The position numbers and the translations under genes were made by a program. This document shows, in pieces, positions 1-9,998 of a stretch of 64,000 nt of DNA. The stretch's first letter is position 1; every line of letters begins with the position of its first letter. Under the pieces are notes generated by a model. That model ran no database searches and had not been told where the DNA came from. It worked only from the letters and a program-made list of their open reading frames with translations. The stretch is taken from positions 61,479,882 through 61,543,881 of the forward strand of contig CM042016.1 of NCBI GenBank assembly GCA_023525715.1. Direction: 5' to 3'. Origin of the DNA: Cichorium intybus (lineage: Eukaryota > Streptophyta > Magnoliopsida > Asterales > Asteraceae).

Positions 1-1371
1 GTTTCACAACCACAATCCACCAATCCATTTACCTCTACAATGTCTTGGGGAGAGCCGACCCGTGATGGCACCCCAGTTTCTAGACAGCAGACACCAACCT
101 CTCAACCATTTACTCAACCACAACCAGTTCTTTTTAAACCTCAACCCACATTTTAACCTACACAACCTATAAAATACCAACAACCTCCTCAGCCACATTA
201 CCAGTATCCAGAGACAGAGGAGAGATATGATGAGGAAGACGAGAGATGGGTGCCACCAGCACCACAGCAACCGTGGAACCGAGGTCGGGGACCTCCCAGA
301 AGGACACAACAGTATCAACAACCATCAGGTCAGCAGGGATATAACGATCATCTTTACAGTAATCCTGCTCAACCTTTACATTTCGCACAACCGAGAAGGC
401 AATCGGTTGCGTCACATTTCCAGCCACGGGAATATGATGATTCGTCGCCAATTTATATTCCTGACAATATTGAATCTCAATTAGAAATAAGACCTCAGTT
501 GTTAGGAATATTGACTCAGTTCAGAGGGTATAAGACTGATGACCCATACAATCATTTGTATGAGTTTATAGCTATCGTGAATGCCAATACTCCTAGGAAT
601 ACTGATAGAGATATTTTTAGGCTTAGATTATTTCCATTCACTCTTAAGGATAAGGCCAAATATTGGTTTACATCTTTGCCACCTAATAGTATTACTAGTT
701 GGGAACAACTCAAGGCCAAGTTTCTACAAGAATTTTATCCGGTCAGTAAAACCACAGAGGTTAGACGAGAAATCCAAGATTTTCAGCAAAGGTCAGGGGA
801 GGCTTTCCATGAAGCGTTTGATAGGTTAAAAGAGTTGTTGCGATCCTTCCCGCATCATGAAGTTCCTAACTGGCAGTTAGTTAAATTATTCTTCGAGGGA
901 GTTAGTGAGACACACCAGGCTATGATAAATGCCTCATCAAGTGGGACATTTATGTGGCAAGAGCCAGAAGATGCCTGGAGATTCTTGGAGCAGTTGAGCT
1001 TAGGATCAAAATTTAGTGGATCTATGAAAGATAAGACGATATATGTAGCTAACATTGAAGCAGAGAACAAATGGAAAGCTGAAATTCAGAAAGATCTGAC
1101 TGCTGTTACAAAGAGGTTCAATCAGATGCTCGAGAGGTTTCAACAAGAAAAGGGGGCATATGTGTTGCATGGGCAGAATATATGCAATACATGTGGAGAA
1201 ATAGGACACAATTATAATGAGTACTCGATGACTCATGAAGAAATTAGTCAAGTGCACAGATATGGTCGATTTCATAACGCACCAAGACCATTCCGATGTA
1301 ATTAGCAACGAGAATCGAGGCAAACACCAATGAGGCAGCAGCAGGCGCAACCTCCATCTCCAGCAGGATGA
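1..1371 (+). pseudogene. gag: Athila-1 gag (nucleocapsid/capsid), broken
   Basis: Capsid polyprotein gene, open leftwards to the window edge. An ATG at 40 is in frame. The frame is interrupted by TAA at 154-156, TAG at 1303-1305 and TGA near 1369, and the open piece 250-1305 has no internal stop. The N-terminal part is rich in Q and P. The retrotransposon gag core follows, about 480-1000, with the pattern DNIES...LGILTQFRGYKTDDPYNHL and later FLQEFYPVSKT. A zinc knuckle lies near 1180-1225 with spacing C-x2-C-x4-H-x4-Y: the fourth zinc ligand, normally Cys, is Tyr. The TAA at 154 is one C-to-T change from CAA. Family assignment is firm, and the gene cannot make a full Gag. Confidence 0.9.
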
Positions 1372-1701
1372 ATGAATATTGGTTTGCAGGAAATCTTTGG
1401 AATGTTAGTCAAGCTCCAGGAGGTGGAGAAGTCTAATTCAGAAGCAATTCTGAAATTAGGAGAATTGATTGTCAATATGGAAAAGAATAGAGTGCAGGAA
1501 CAGGTGCAATCATCAAGAATGCAAGTTAATGAGTTAATCACACTTAGGAGCGGGAAGAAAGTAGACAACAAGGTCACAGCTCTGCCTGCAGATGATGATA
1601 TTGATATAGAAATAATTTTTGATGAAAAAGAAGAATTAGAGAAGGAAGAGAAAAAGGATAAGGAGGAGCAGGTAAAGAAGAAGAAGCAGACGAGTACCTG
1701 A
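1372..1701 (+). pseudogene. Athila-1 gag-protease linker
   Basis: This is the continuation of the gag frame after a stop. It holds an amphipathic, probably coiled-coil segment (EIFGMLVKLQEVEKSN onward). The short motif ITLRSGKK follows, a landmark found just before the protease in Athila-type polyproteins. A very acidic and lysine-rich tail comes last, before a TGA at 1699-1701. The protease frame resumes at 1800 in another reading frame, so a frameshift lies between them, inside a local duplication. Confidence 0.8.
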
Positions 1702-1842
1702 GAAAAAGGAGAACCAAGTGGGACAGTTCCTTTCCCTACGGCTTTGGAAAAACCGAAGAAGGGACCATATGGAAAGAAGGGACCACAGGATGAAGATATG
1801 TGGGAAAAAGGAGAACCAAGTGGGACAGTTCCTTTCCCGCAT
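1701..1842 (+). repeat. Direct repeat, about 37 bp copies 102 bp apart
   Basis: The stretch with the core GGAGAACCAAGTGGGACAG occurs at about 1708 and again at about 1810. Both copies extend through CAGTTCCTTTCCC. The spacing of 102 bp is a multiple of three. It looks like a tandem duplication or slippage event at the gag-pro junction of this copy. Confidence 0.8.
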
Positions 1843-4262
1843 ATGCTAAGTTTCTAAAGGACATGTGCATACATAAAAAGCATATTCTGTCCCATTTGCC
1901 TAGGATGATTAGCTTACCTGAGAATGTAAGTTCTATCCCAACGGATGCGCTTCCTCCAAAGATGAAGGATCCGGGAGTTCCTCTCATCTCAGTAGATTTA
2001 GGCAATGTGCACATTAAAAGAGATTTGTTAGATTTAGGTGCAAGTGTGAACATATTGCCTGGACAGTTATTTGACAAGCATGAGTTTGGTACCATGAGAT
2101 CTACTGATGTGATTCTGCAGTTGGCTGAAAAGTCCACCAAGGTTCCCAGGGGTATGTTAGTCGATGTCATCATCAAGGTGGGAGAATTTTATTACCCAGC
2201 AGATTTTCTCGTTTTGGATACTCGTCAAGCAACTAATGGAGAACAACCCTCGATCATTTTAGGGCAGCCGTTTTTGGCCACGGCCAAAGCAAATATTGCT
2301 TGTCGCACCGGAGAAATGGAAATATCTTTTGGGCACCAACAGGCCAAGATCAACATTTTCAATGCTGATCTTAAGGGAAATAGCATGGAAGAAGAGGGGT
2401 GTTATCAGGTGGACATCATAGATGAGCTAGTGCGGCAGTACACTCCAGAGGTACTTCAATCACATGAGAGGGAGACTCAGGAAGAAGGAAGTATTGAAAG
2501 TAAAGAGACGCAAAAAGAAAAAGAAGAAGAAAAGGGATTCAAGTCTGAAGAATGCACGTATATAGAGAACTTACCAACAGAGATCCCAAAGACATTAAAG
2601 CCCTCCTTACAAGAACCACCCAAGCTAGATTTAAAACCTTTACCAGAACATCTAAAGTATGCCTTTTTAGGGGAGAATGGTACTTTACTAGTGATTGTGG
2701 CAGCCAATCTGACAGAGAAACAAGAGATAGAATTGCTTAAAGTATTGTCCAAACACAAGGAGGCTATTGGTTGGACAATCGCGAACTTGAAAGGGATCAG
2801 TCCGACCACATGTATGCATCGCATTATCACAGAGGAATGTGCTAAACCTGCCAGGGACACGCAGAGGAGATTGAATCCCAACCTAAAGGAAGTTGTCAAA
2901 AAGGAAGTTCTCAAATGGTTGGACGCAGGAATCATCTACCCAATCTCTGACAGCGAATGGGTTAGTCCGATGCAAACTGTGCCGAAAAAGTCTGGGATCA
3001 CTGTCGTGGATACAAAGGATGGTGACAAGATATCTACAAGACCTGTAACCGGATGGCGAGTCTGTATTGACTATCGAAAACTTAATGCCGCTACATCTAA
3101 AGACCATTTTCCGTTACCATTCATCGATCAAATCGTGGAGAAGTTGGCAGGACAAAAGTACTATTGTTTTTTGGATGGATATTCTGGGTATAATCAGATT
3201 GCAATCCATCCAGAAGATCAGGCAAATACAACATTCACTTGTCCTTATGGTACTTTTGCATTTCGTAGAATGCCATTTGGATTGTGTAACGCGCCTGCGA
3301 CGTTTCTACGATGTATGATGGCAATCTTTTCTGACATGATTGATGATGCATTAGAAAACTTCATAGATGATTTCTCAATTTTCGGACCGACATTCAAAAC
3401 TTGCTTGGTTCAATTGGAAAAAGTGCTGAAGAGATGTGTAGAATCAAATCTGGTGCTCTCCTAGGAGAAAAGCTATTTCATGGTCAGAGAAGGGATAGTG
3501 TTAGGTCACGTTGTCTCTGAGAGTGGATTCGAAGTCGATCGTGCTAAAGTCAAGGTTATATCCACATTGCCACCTCCAACATCAGTGAAAGGGGTCAGAT
3601 CATTATTGGGGCATGCGGGTTTTTATGATAGGTTTATTAAAGACTTTTGTGCTATTTCTAAACCCCTCTGTGGTCTCCTTTTGAAAGATGTACCATTTAC
3701 TTTTGATGAAGAATGTGTAAAAGCATTCAATATTCTCAAGAATAAATTGGTCGAGGCCCCTATTCTGAAGCCACCCGACTTGACGCAACCTTTTGAGATA
3801 ATGTGTGACGCTAGTGACTATGCTGCTGGTACAGTATTAGGGCAAAAAGTCGATAGGAAACCTGTTGTTATTTGCTATGCTAGTAAAACTTTTTCTGAAG
3901 CTCAATTGAATTATACAACTACTGAAAAAGAATTACTTGCCGTGGTATTTCCTTTAGATAAATTTCGATCTTACATCTGGGGATCCAAGGTGGTGGTTTA
4001 CACTGACCACAGTGCTGTTCGGCATCTACTTACAAAGAAGGAGTCTAAGCCTAGACTAATTAGATGGATACTTCTGCTGCAAGAATTCGATGTGGACATC
4101 AAAGATAAGAAAGGAGCAGAGAATGTTGTGGCAGATCATCTTTCTCGATTACCAGATGAAGGATTGGAAGCAGGAATTCAAGACTCATTCCCCGACGAGC
4201 AGTTGTTAGAGGTTAATGGAGCTCCTTGGTATGCAAATTACGTAAATTTTCTGGCCACATGA
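1800..4262 (+). pseudogene. pol: Athila-1 pol: protease, reverse transcriptase and RNase H, one internal stop
   Basis: Two open pieces in one frame (1800-3464, 3480-4262) are separated by a TAG at 3462-3464, where the family normally has Trp (W to stop by a G-to-A change). The protease lies at about 1990-2340, with active-site motif LLDLGASVNILP and the later flap/ILGQPF segment. A charged linker follows. RT runs from about 2850, with CIDYRKLNAAT, FLDGYSGYNQI and the catalytic F-I-D-D motif at about 3363. RNase H lies at about 3790-4150 with MCDASDYAAG, TTEKELLAVV and VYTDHSA, so the acidic residues are present. It ends just past DHLSRL. Apart from the single stop it is close to intact. Confidence 0.93.
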
Positions 4263-5503
4263 GCAATACCAACACATTGGACAAAACAAAGGCAGAAGCA
4301 ATTTCGCACGTATGCAAAGAGATTCATTTGGGACGACCCAGACCTTTTTAAGGTAGGAGAGGACCATATAATTTGCTGATGTGTGCCGGATAATGAAATT
4401 TGTGAGGTACTGGATTACTGTCATGCGTCAGCATGTGGAGGACATTTCAGTGGAAAGAAGACCGGGTATAAGGTTCTCGAGATGCGCACAAGACTGCTAA
4501 GGAATGCATCAATTGCCAGCAATTAGGGAACATATCAAAAAGGGATCAAATGCCTTTGAATCCGATTTTGGTAGTAGACATTTTTGATGTCTTGGGAATC
4601 GATTTCATGGGTCCAATCCCTACATCACATGGGTATGTTTACATTTTGGTGGCAGTAGATTATGTCTCTAAATGGATCGAGGCCGAAGCAACTCGTACAA
4701 ATGATCATCACGTGGTTTGTAAATTTGTGAAGAAAAATATCTTCACCAGACATGGAGTCCCAAGAGTAATCATTAGCGACGGAGGATCTCATTTCAAGAA
4801 TTTCAAATTTGGAAGGCTACTAAAACATTATGGGGTGAATCATCGCATTGCAACACCTTATCATCCACAGACAAGTGGCCAGGTGGAGGTGTCCAATAGG
4901 CAAATTAAAGAAATTCTTCAAAAGACTGTCAAAACGGATAGAAAGGATTGGTCGCTAAGGCTAGATGACGCATTATGGGCATACCGAACTGCGTACAACA
5001 CACCGATTGGGACTACTCCATATCGGTTGGTTTATGGAAAAGGATGTCATCTGCCAGTGGAGATCGCCAATCGTGCCGTATGGGCCGTTAAGAAAGTCAA
5101 CATGGATTATACTGATGCTGGAAAAGAAATGAAACTTCAGTTGTCTGAATTAGAAGAGTTACGAGATGAGGCATACGAGAACACAGCCACCTATAAATCA
5201 AAGATGAAGCGATATCACAATGCAAAGCTGCGATTGAAGGTCTTTGAAGTAGGACAAAAAATGTGGCTGTATAATTCAAGACTGAAGATGTTCCCCGGAA
5301 AACTGAGGAGTAAGTGGAATGGTCCCTATGAAGTGATCAGCGTCACAGACTATGGCGCAGTAGAAATTCTAGTTTTCAAAGGTGGGCAACCATTTAAAGT
5401 CAATGGCCATAGACTCAAACCATATATTGTTACGGGCACATTCCAGAAATTAGAAGTTGAGACAGTCGAATTCGTAGCAGATATTCCAACATATGCTACG
5501 TAA
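4263..5503 (+). pseudogene. Athila-1 integrase, N-terminal zinc domain damaged
   Basis: The catalytic core is open from 4550 to a TAA at 5501-5503. The DDE triad is visible: Asp in GIDFMGP, Asp in ISDGGSHF and Glu in GQVEVSNRQ. The C-terminal region follows (YNSRLKMFPGKLRSKWNGPY). Upstream, 4263-4549 still codes for parts of the HHCC zinc-binding domain (CVPDNEI...CHASACGGHF and, in another frame, CINCQQLGNISKRDQ). A frameshift near 4480 and a missing stretch between the His and Cys pairs make it unusable. A consensus 5' splice site, CAG/GTAAGT, follows the stop codon directly (5505-5513). Confidence 0.92.
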
Positions 5504-5504
5504 G

Positions 5505-5566
5505 CAGGTAAGTGAACGTCCGGCTGAAGACGTTAAACTTAGCGCTTGTCGGGAGGCAACCCGACC
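5505..5566 (+). promoter_or_regulatory. Conserved double hairpin after pol
   Basis: The first stem is ACGTC (5516-5520) with GACGT (5529-5533). The second is GTCGGG (5548-5553) with CCCGAC (5560-5565), closed by the loop AGGCAA. Athila-2 has both at 26930-26979. There the second stem reads GTTGGG/CCCATC, so one C-G pair has become T-A with pairing kept, while one other pair is lost. A sequence of the type GCGCTTGTTGGGAGGCAACC is, from memory, widely conserved at this position in plant gypsy elements. Its role is unknown. Confidence 0.7.
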
Positions 5567-6295
5567 GTCATTTGTATATTTGCATATTTTTATAATAATT
5601 CATTGCATCCATTTGATCACGATGAGAAAAAGGCAAGTGTGGGGTCATTTTGGTAATTTTACAATATCGCAACGCGGGATTTTTGGATCCGCGCCGCGCG
5701 TATTGATTTTTCGCGATTACATTTAAAATCAGATTTTATACGCGACGCGGATAAAAGCTTCCCGCGCCGCGACCTTATCTTAATTTGAAATTAAAGATAA
5801 TCACCAAAACAGAGTTTTTTTTTTTTTTTTGAAAGTTATCCGAATTCCCACACTGCATATAATCAACTTGCGTAAAATTGTGATTGTTTCACCGTGCTTC
5901 AAGCCTTCAATCAATCACTACATCTGCATTCCTCTTTCATTCACTGAAATTCAAGTAAGTCTTTTCTTTTCCTCTCCTAGTTTTATAAGTCTTGAAACTT
6001 GCTAGATGGTACTGTAATTCGTAATGCTGTATTTAATTGATGAAATTGATCGCCAAATTAGGATTATAGTACTATGATACATAAAACCCAAGTGTTAGAT
6101 TAGAGAAATTGGACTTAATTTGACAGAATCATCGACTTTTCTTGACTGAAATCGCTCGCCGCGCCGCGGCATGAACAGTCCACGACGCGGGTTATGAATA
6201 TTCATCTTACGCGTCGCGGGTCGTTATGTGCGCAACACGACGAACGTCTGGACAGTGCAGTAATTGTCAATTTTTTTGTGATTTTTGCAGGCAAG
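5567..6295 (+). other. Spacer between pol and env-like ORF, with probable intron 5955-6290
   Basis: The spacer is mostly AT-rich and non-coding. It holds a copy of the motif AAGTGTGGGGT (5635-5645), a T-run near 5815-5830, and several short CpG-dense words of the type CGCGCCGCG or ACGCGACGCGG. A good 5' splice site (CAA/GTAAGT at 5952-5960) and a 3' splice site (ATTTTTGCAG ending at 6290) bracket 336 bases, and the env-like ATG lies 6 bases after the acceptor. Athila-2 has the same arrangement (27336-27676). Confidence 0.55.
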
Positions 6296-7563
6296 ATGTC
6301 TTCTACAGGCAGTTCTGAAACCATTGATTGGAACTCAGTGACCACACAGATCGACTGGGTCCGCGCAGCTAGTTTCTTTAACCGCCGGGGCCTGTGCAAA
6401 AACAAACACGCACTGCCGTGCCGCAGGGTCAATTGGGACTTGATCAGAGAATCGGGCATCTTGGATCACGTGAAAGATTGGTTAGTACAAGAAGGGTATG
6501 AAGAAGGAGACTTAACTTATACTTGTCGGGCATTGGAGAATGCAACAAATATGAATGAGCCGGTCTACCGTGAAGTATACCTACAGTTCCTTGCAGCTAT
6601 TACTTTGACCACAAACAGAGGGGCATGGATACCGAGGAAACTGTGAGATTTCGTCTGGGAAATCACGACCGCAGTTGTACTTTGCGGGAATTCGGGTACC
6701 GCATCGGGCTGTACACCGAGGAGGAATCGAACTCACCAGCATTCCAAATGTTCCACAGGCATGCCATCCGAACCATGGGGGATTCCTTTTCCCCAGCCGA
6801 TTACTGGGCCACTATAGCCTCCACCCGATACCACGAGAACACGGTCCGGGAGTGCTACATGCATTTGCCATCCCACCGCATGTTGCACCGACTGATCACC
6901 ACCATGCTATGGCTGTGTGCAGATGAAGAAAAAGTACTGCCCCGGGAATTGCATCTGATGTGGTTCGTAACACGGATGTTGGAAACTTGCAACATTCCTT
7001 ACTTTGTTGCGGATTATTTCAAGCAAATTACGGATGCACCGATGACAATAACTGCATTCGGGGGAGGCCACTTCGTCACTAGACTGGCAGAGTCATATGG
7101 GCTGATCTCCGAGCACACTACTGACGGTTTGGAGGTTGTCCCTCCAATCATCTTTTGCCCACCGGTGGCAACATCGCGGGATGTGATATATGTGGATGAT
7201 GGAATCCCGTCCGTTGACCGTATGCCTTTCTCGGCACTCCGGTCCGAGCCGACCACTTCCCGGAAACGATCCAAGCCAGCTACTGGTTTACCCCGCAGCC
7301 TATCCCCTGCTACGATGGAATCCCGCTTTCTGACGGACGAGGTGAAGGCACTTAATGAAACTCTGGAGACACACACGCGGGAGCTTCAGGTCCAAGCATA
7401 TACAGCACATGAAGTTGACAAAAGAACAGAGAATACACAGCAACAACTTCTTTGGCTAGCTGACTGCATGATCACTCTTATGGCAAAGAATAAGTGTTCT
7501 CCACCAAGACCTCAACCAACGATCCGAGATGCAGATGAAGATCCTATGGAAGAAGATCCATAG
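6296..7563 (+). pseudogene. Athila-1 env-like third ORF, one frameshift
   Basis: This is the third ORF typical of Athila elements (ATHILA ORF-1 type), often called env-like, with no proven function. The frame from ATG 6296 (MSSTGSSETIDW) runs to 6646. The homologous reading continues in another frame from about 6625 to a TAG at 7561-7563, so one frameshift sits near 6620. The diagnostic segment RFRLGNHDRSCTLREFGYR is followed by IGLYTEEE, then a conserved middle with HFVTRLAESYGLI. The C-terminus is polar, with a likely coiled coil around EVKALNETLETHTRELQ. I chose ATG 6296 because it follows a splice-acceptor-like sequence. The in-frame ATG at 6194 would add a segment lying inside the inferred intron. 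Confidence 0.85.
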
Positions 7564-8883
7564 GAGGAAGAGGGCGACTATGATGATACCGCCCACAGTT
7601 AAAGAAATGGATGTAATCTTTTTGATGTTTTTTAGTACATTGTTGGATTTACATTTTTTTGGGATTAGTACATAATTGTTCTTAGGAAATTGCTTAGGTA
7701 AATAAAGCCTCTTAAAGGCAGTAATTAGTAATAATAAATCAGTAGTTTTTCTTGTGTTGAATTGATTTTGTGAGATTTTGAAGTTAGAGTAATCTGCTGA
7801 AATTACCGCACCGCGACATCAATATATTACGCGACGCGGTCTTTTCCCATTCGACGTTGACTTCGACTCACGTAATTACCGCGACGCGTGTCCTTTAATC
7901 ACGTGCTGCAGTCACCCGCAACACATACAATTGCTTGTTGTAGCTTTCTATTTTATATGTTATGTTTGTGTAATTTGTTTGTTGATTTATGCATGTTCTA
8001 CCAAATGAGAAGGAGTTGTCTCAGACAAGTGTGGGGTCACCGTGCCCCTCCACTTGTCTTTGACCACCGGCGTGTTCACTGTAGCACTACAACTCCGGAA
8101 CACGAGATCAAGGATCCGTTTGTTCGCAATTATACATGTGATACCGAGCACCAAGCAATCTATCATCCAAAATGGGGTAACTCTTTCTTCCTTGTTCTAA
8201 AAATAATTTTTGTACAACGGGGATGTTGTACGGTTTTAAGTGTGGGGTGTGGACGATCGAAAGAGAATTTTTGAAATTTTTGCAGAAATGATCAATTTTC
8301 AAATTTATAGCCACTTTTTCAAAATTTTTAATAAATTGCAATTTTGAAACGAATGGTTTGTGATTGTGATAGCATTAGTACTTTTCAAGAAATACTGTTT
8401 ATTTGTGATCATGCTATTAGTTAGTCAAATAAGTTGAGTTTTATGAGTTTAGAAGATTGAGCTGTTTTAGGATTGGAATTTAGGAAGGAAATGTCAATCT
8501 GTGGCCTTTGTTGTTCGAGCCGGTAGGTCTAAAATGGGTGCGGGCTTATGTACCTTACCACCTAAGATCGTCTGGTCTGGGATGGTATTTCCGAAAGCTC
8601 GCTACACGGACAACATCGAAAGTCATGGACAATTCCTTAATGGCCTTTAGAATCTGAATAAGTAAGTACACTTCATTGTGTACAGAAAGTTTGTAATCAA
8701 GGGTTCTCTAGAAAGCCATGAATTCCAAATAACAATTCAATTATGTTTTCGCGAACTGTTCCACTCTAACTCATAGAGCAATAAGCTTTGAAGCTGAACA
8801 CAGTCAAAATTGTTTGAGTCTTTATTATAATTTGTTCAAAACTCTCTTGCTTGGGGACAAGCAAGGCACAAGTGTGGGGTGTT
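7564..8883 (+). other. Athila-1 3' non-coding block with hairpin and polypurine tract
   Basis: No gene is seen. It contains a hairpin of AGACAAGTG (8023-8031) with CACTTGTCT (8051-8059), also present in Athila-2 and partly in Athila-3. Copies of AAGTGTGGGGT sit at 8027, 8238 and 8870. The last, three bases before the LTR, is the probable polypurine tract for plus-strand priming. CpG-dense words occur near 7807, 7831 and 7880. The block from about 8340 to 8870 is closely matched in Athila-2 (29360-29880) and Athila-3 (43010-43510, reversed), so it is part of the family and not random filler. Confidence 0.8.
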
Positions 8884-9998
8884 TGACAACGCCTAGTGAT
8901 ATCAAGTATTTTAGGCGTTGTTGAGCCCTATTCTTGATGAAATTATATCAGATATATCTTGGTATTCTCACTTTTCGTGCCAGGACTTGTTTGGAAGAAA
9001 AGAATGAAAACAGGGACTAAAAGCGTGCAAAAGGAAGAAGTTTGGAAAAGAATGAAAAATCAAGGAAATACGTACGCACGCCACGGGTTTCTTAAACACG
9101 CAACGCGGGCTTGAGGCGGTGTAACACATTCAAATGTCGAAGAAATGGGAAAAGATTAGTACGCGCGACGCGGATTCTTCATTTGCGTGGCGCGACTTCG
9201 GGAAAATTGCAACTATAAATAGAGGCATTTCCAGCCTAAAACCGGAGCAAAGACCGGGTGTAAAATTGACCTTGAAGCTCTTTGACTCCAAGATTTCGTT
9301 CCAGCAACTTCTCAATTGGTATTTTTATGTTTTGGATATTATTTTGAATTAGTTAGATAGTATTAAGCATAAGCTAGTGTCTTTGGGAGTGACACCCACT
9401 GATATTGAGCTTTAGTTTCTATTTTAGCAACATTTGGTTACTGTTTGGATGTTTGGAATTCGGATTTGATTAATGAGAAGCATTTGGTTACAAGTAATAT
9501 TGGTTTTTAGGTGTTTTTATGCTTGTGTTTGGGTTTGATTGTTTGGATTGTGTTTGAATGTCATTTTGACCTTGTTTGGAACTGCTTTCCTTTGCTGATT
9601 TCAGTAGCCAACTAGGTTAGCTTGAGGCTTTGAATTTAACTAGTAACTGTTCAGTCAGAACCTTAGTTATTGGTTAGGTTATGCCTTGTTTGGTTTGGAT
9701 GTTTTGGATGCCTTTGTTTGCTTCTGATTCAGAGATGCATTTCTGAATTCAGAAAGTAACTAGGTTTTTTTGAGGGGAGTTTAGCTTATGCTTGGCTTGA
9801 CTTTGTTTGGTTCTTGCTTTTGGGTATTAGTTGAGAACTTAGGAACTAGGTCCTCCGACTGTAGCGTGACAATACTAGTTGGTAATCTGTCATCTGGTCT
9901 AACCACGAAGCTCCTGCGGATCGATCCTGACTACCACTGTGCTAGTGTGTGTTAGGTTTTTCTTTATTTTTGACCGCACGACGACCTAGGCGTGTCCA
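8884..9998 (+). repeat. Athila-1 3' LTR (about 1.1 kb)
   Basis: It begins TGACAACGCCTAGTG and ends near GGCGTGTCCA. The other Athila LTRs in the window end GGCGTGTCA, so one extra C or a boundary shift of a base or two exists here. A TATA box (TATAAATA) lies at 9214-9221. Upstream of it, an 87-88 bp spaced pair of CpG-rich blocks (about 9071-9109 and 9158-9196) forms a duplicated U3 module. It is homologous to 24434-25535, 29891-30992 and, reversed, 42015-42988. Confidence 0.92.
9214..9221 (+). promoter_or_regulatory. TATA box of Athila-1 LTR
   Basis: TATAAATAG in the context GCAACTATAAATAGAGGC is conserved in all four Athila LTRs in the window, so it is the likely Pol II core promoter of the element. 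Confidence 0.75.

Larger units (their letters stand above)
1..9998 (+). mobile_element. Athila-1: Athila-lineage Ty3/gypsy retrotransposon, 5' end outside window
   Basis: Order of parts is gag, protease, reverse transcriptase, RNase H, integrase, a non-coding spacer with hairpins, an env-like third ORF, a 3' untranslated block ending in a purine-rich tract, and a 3' LTR. The env-like ORF, the D-L-G-A-S protease motif and the RT motif F-I-D-D-F-S are typical of the Athila lineage. The 5' LTR and primer site lie before base 1. Every gene carries stops or frameshifts, so the copy is dead. The right end abuts the Copia-2 extra ORF, so Athila-1 either inserted into or truncates Copia-2. The target duplication cannot be tested without the left end. 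Confidence 0.93.

Noticed and set aside
7014..7376. Minus-strand 120-codon ORF within the Athila-1 env-like gene
   Set aside because: It is antisense to a conserved frame, has no homology and no start context.
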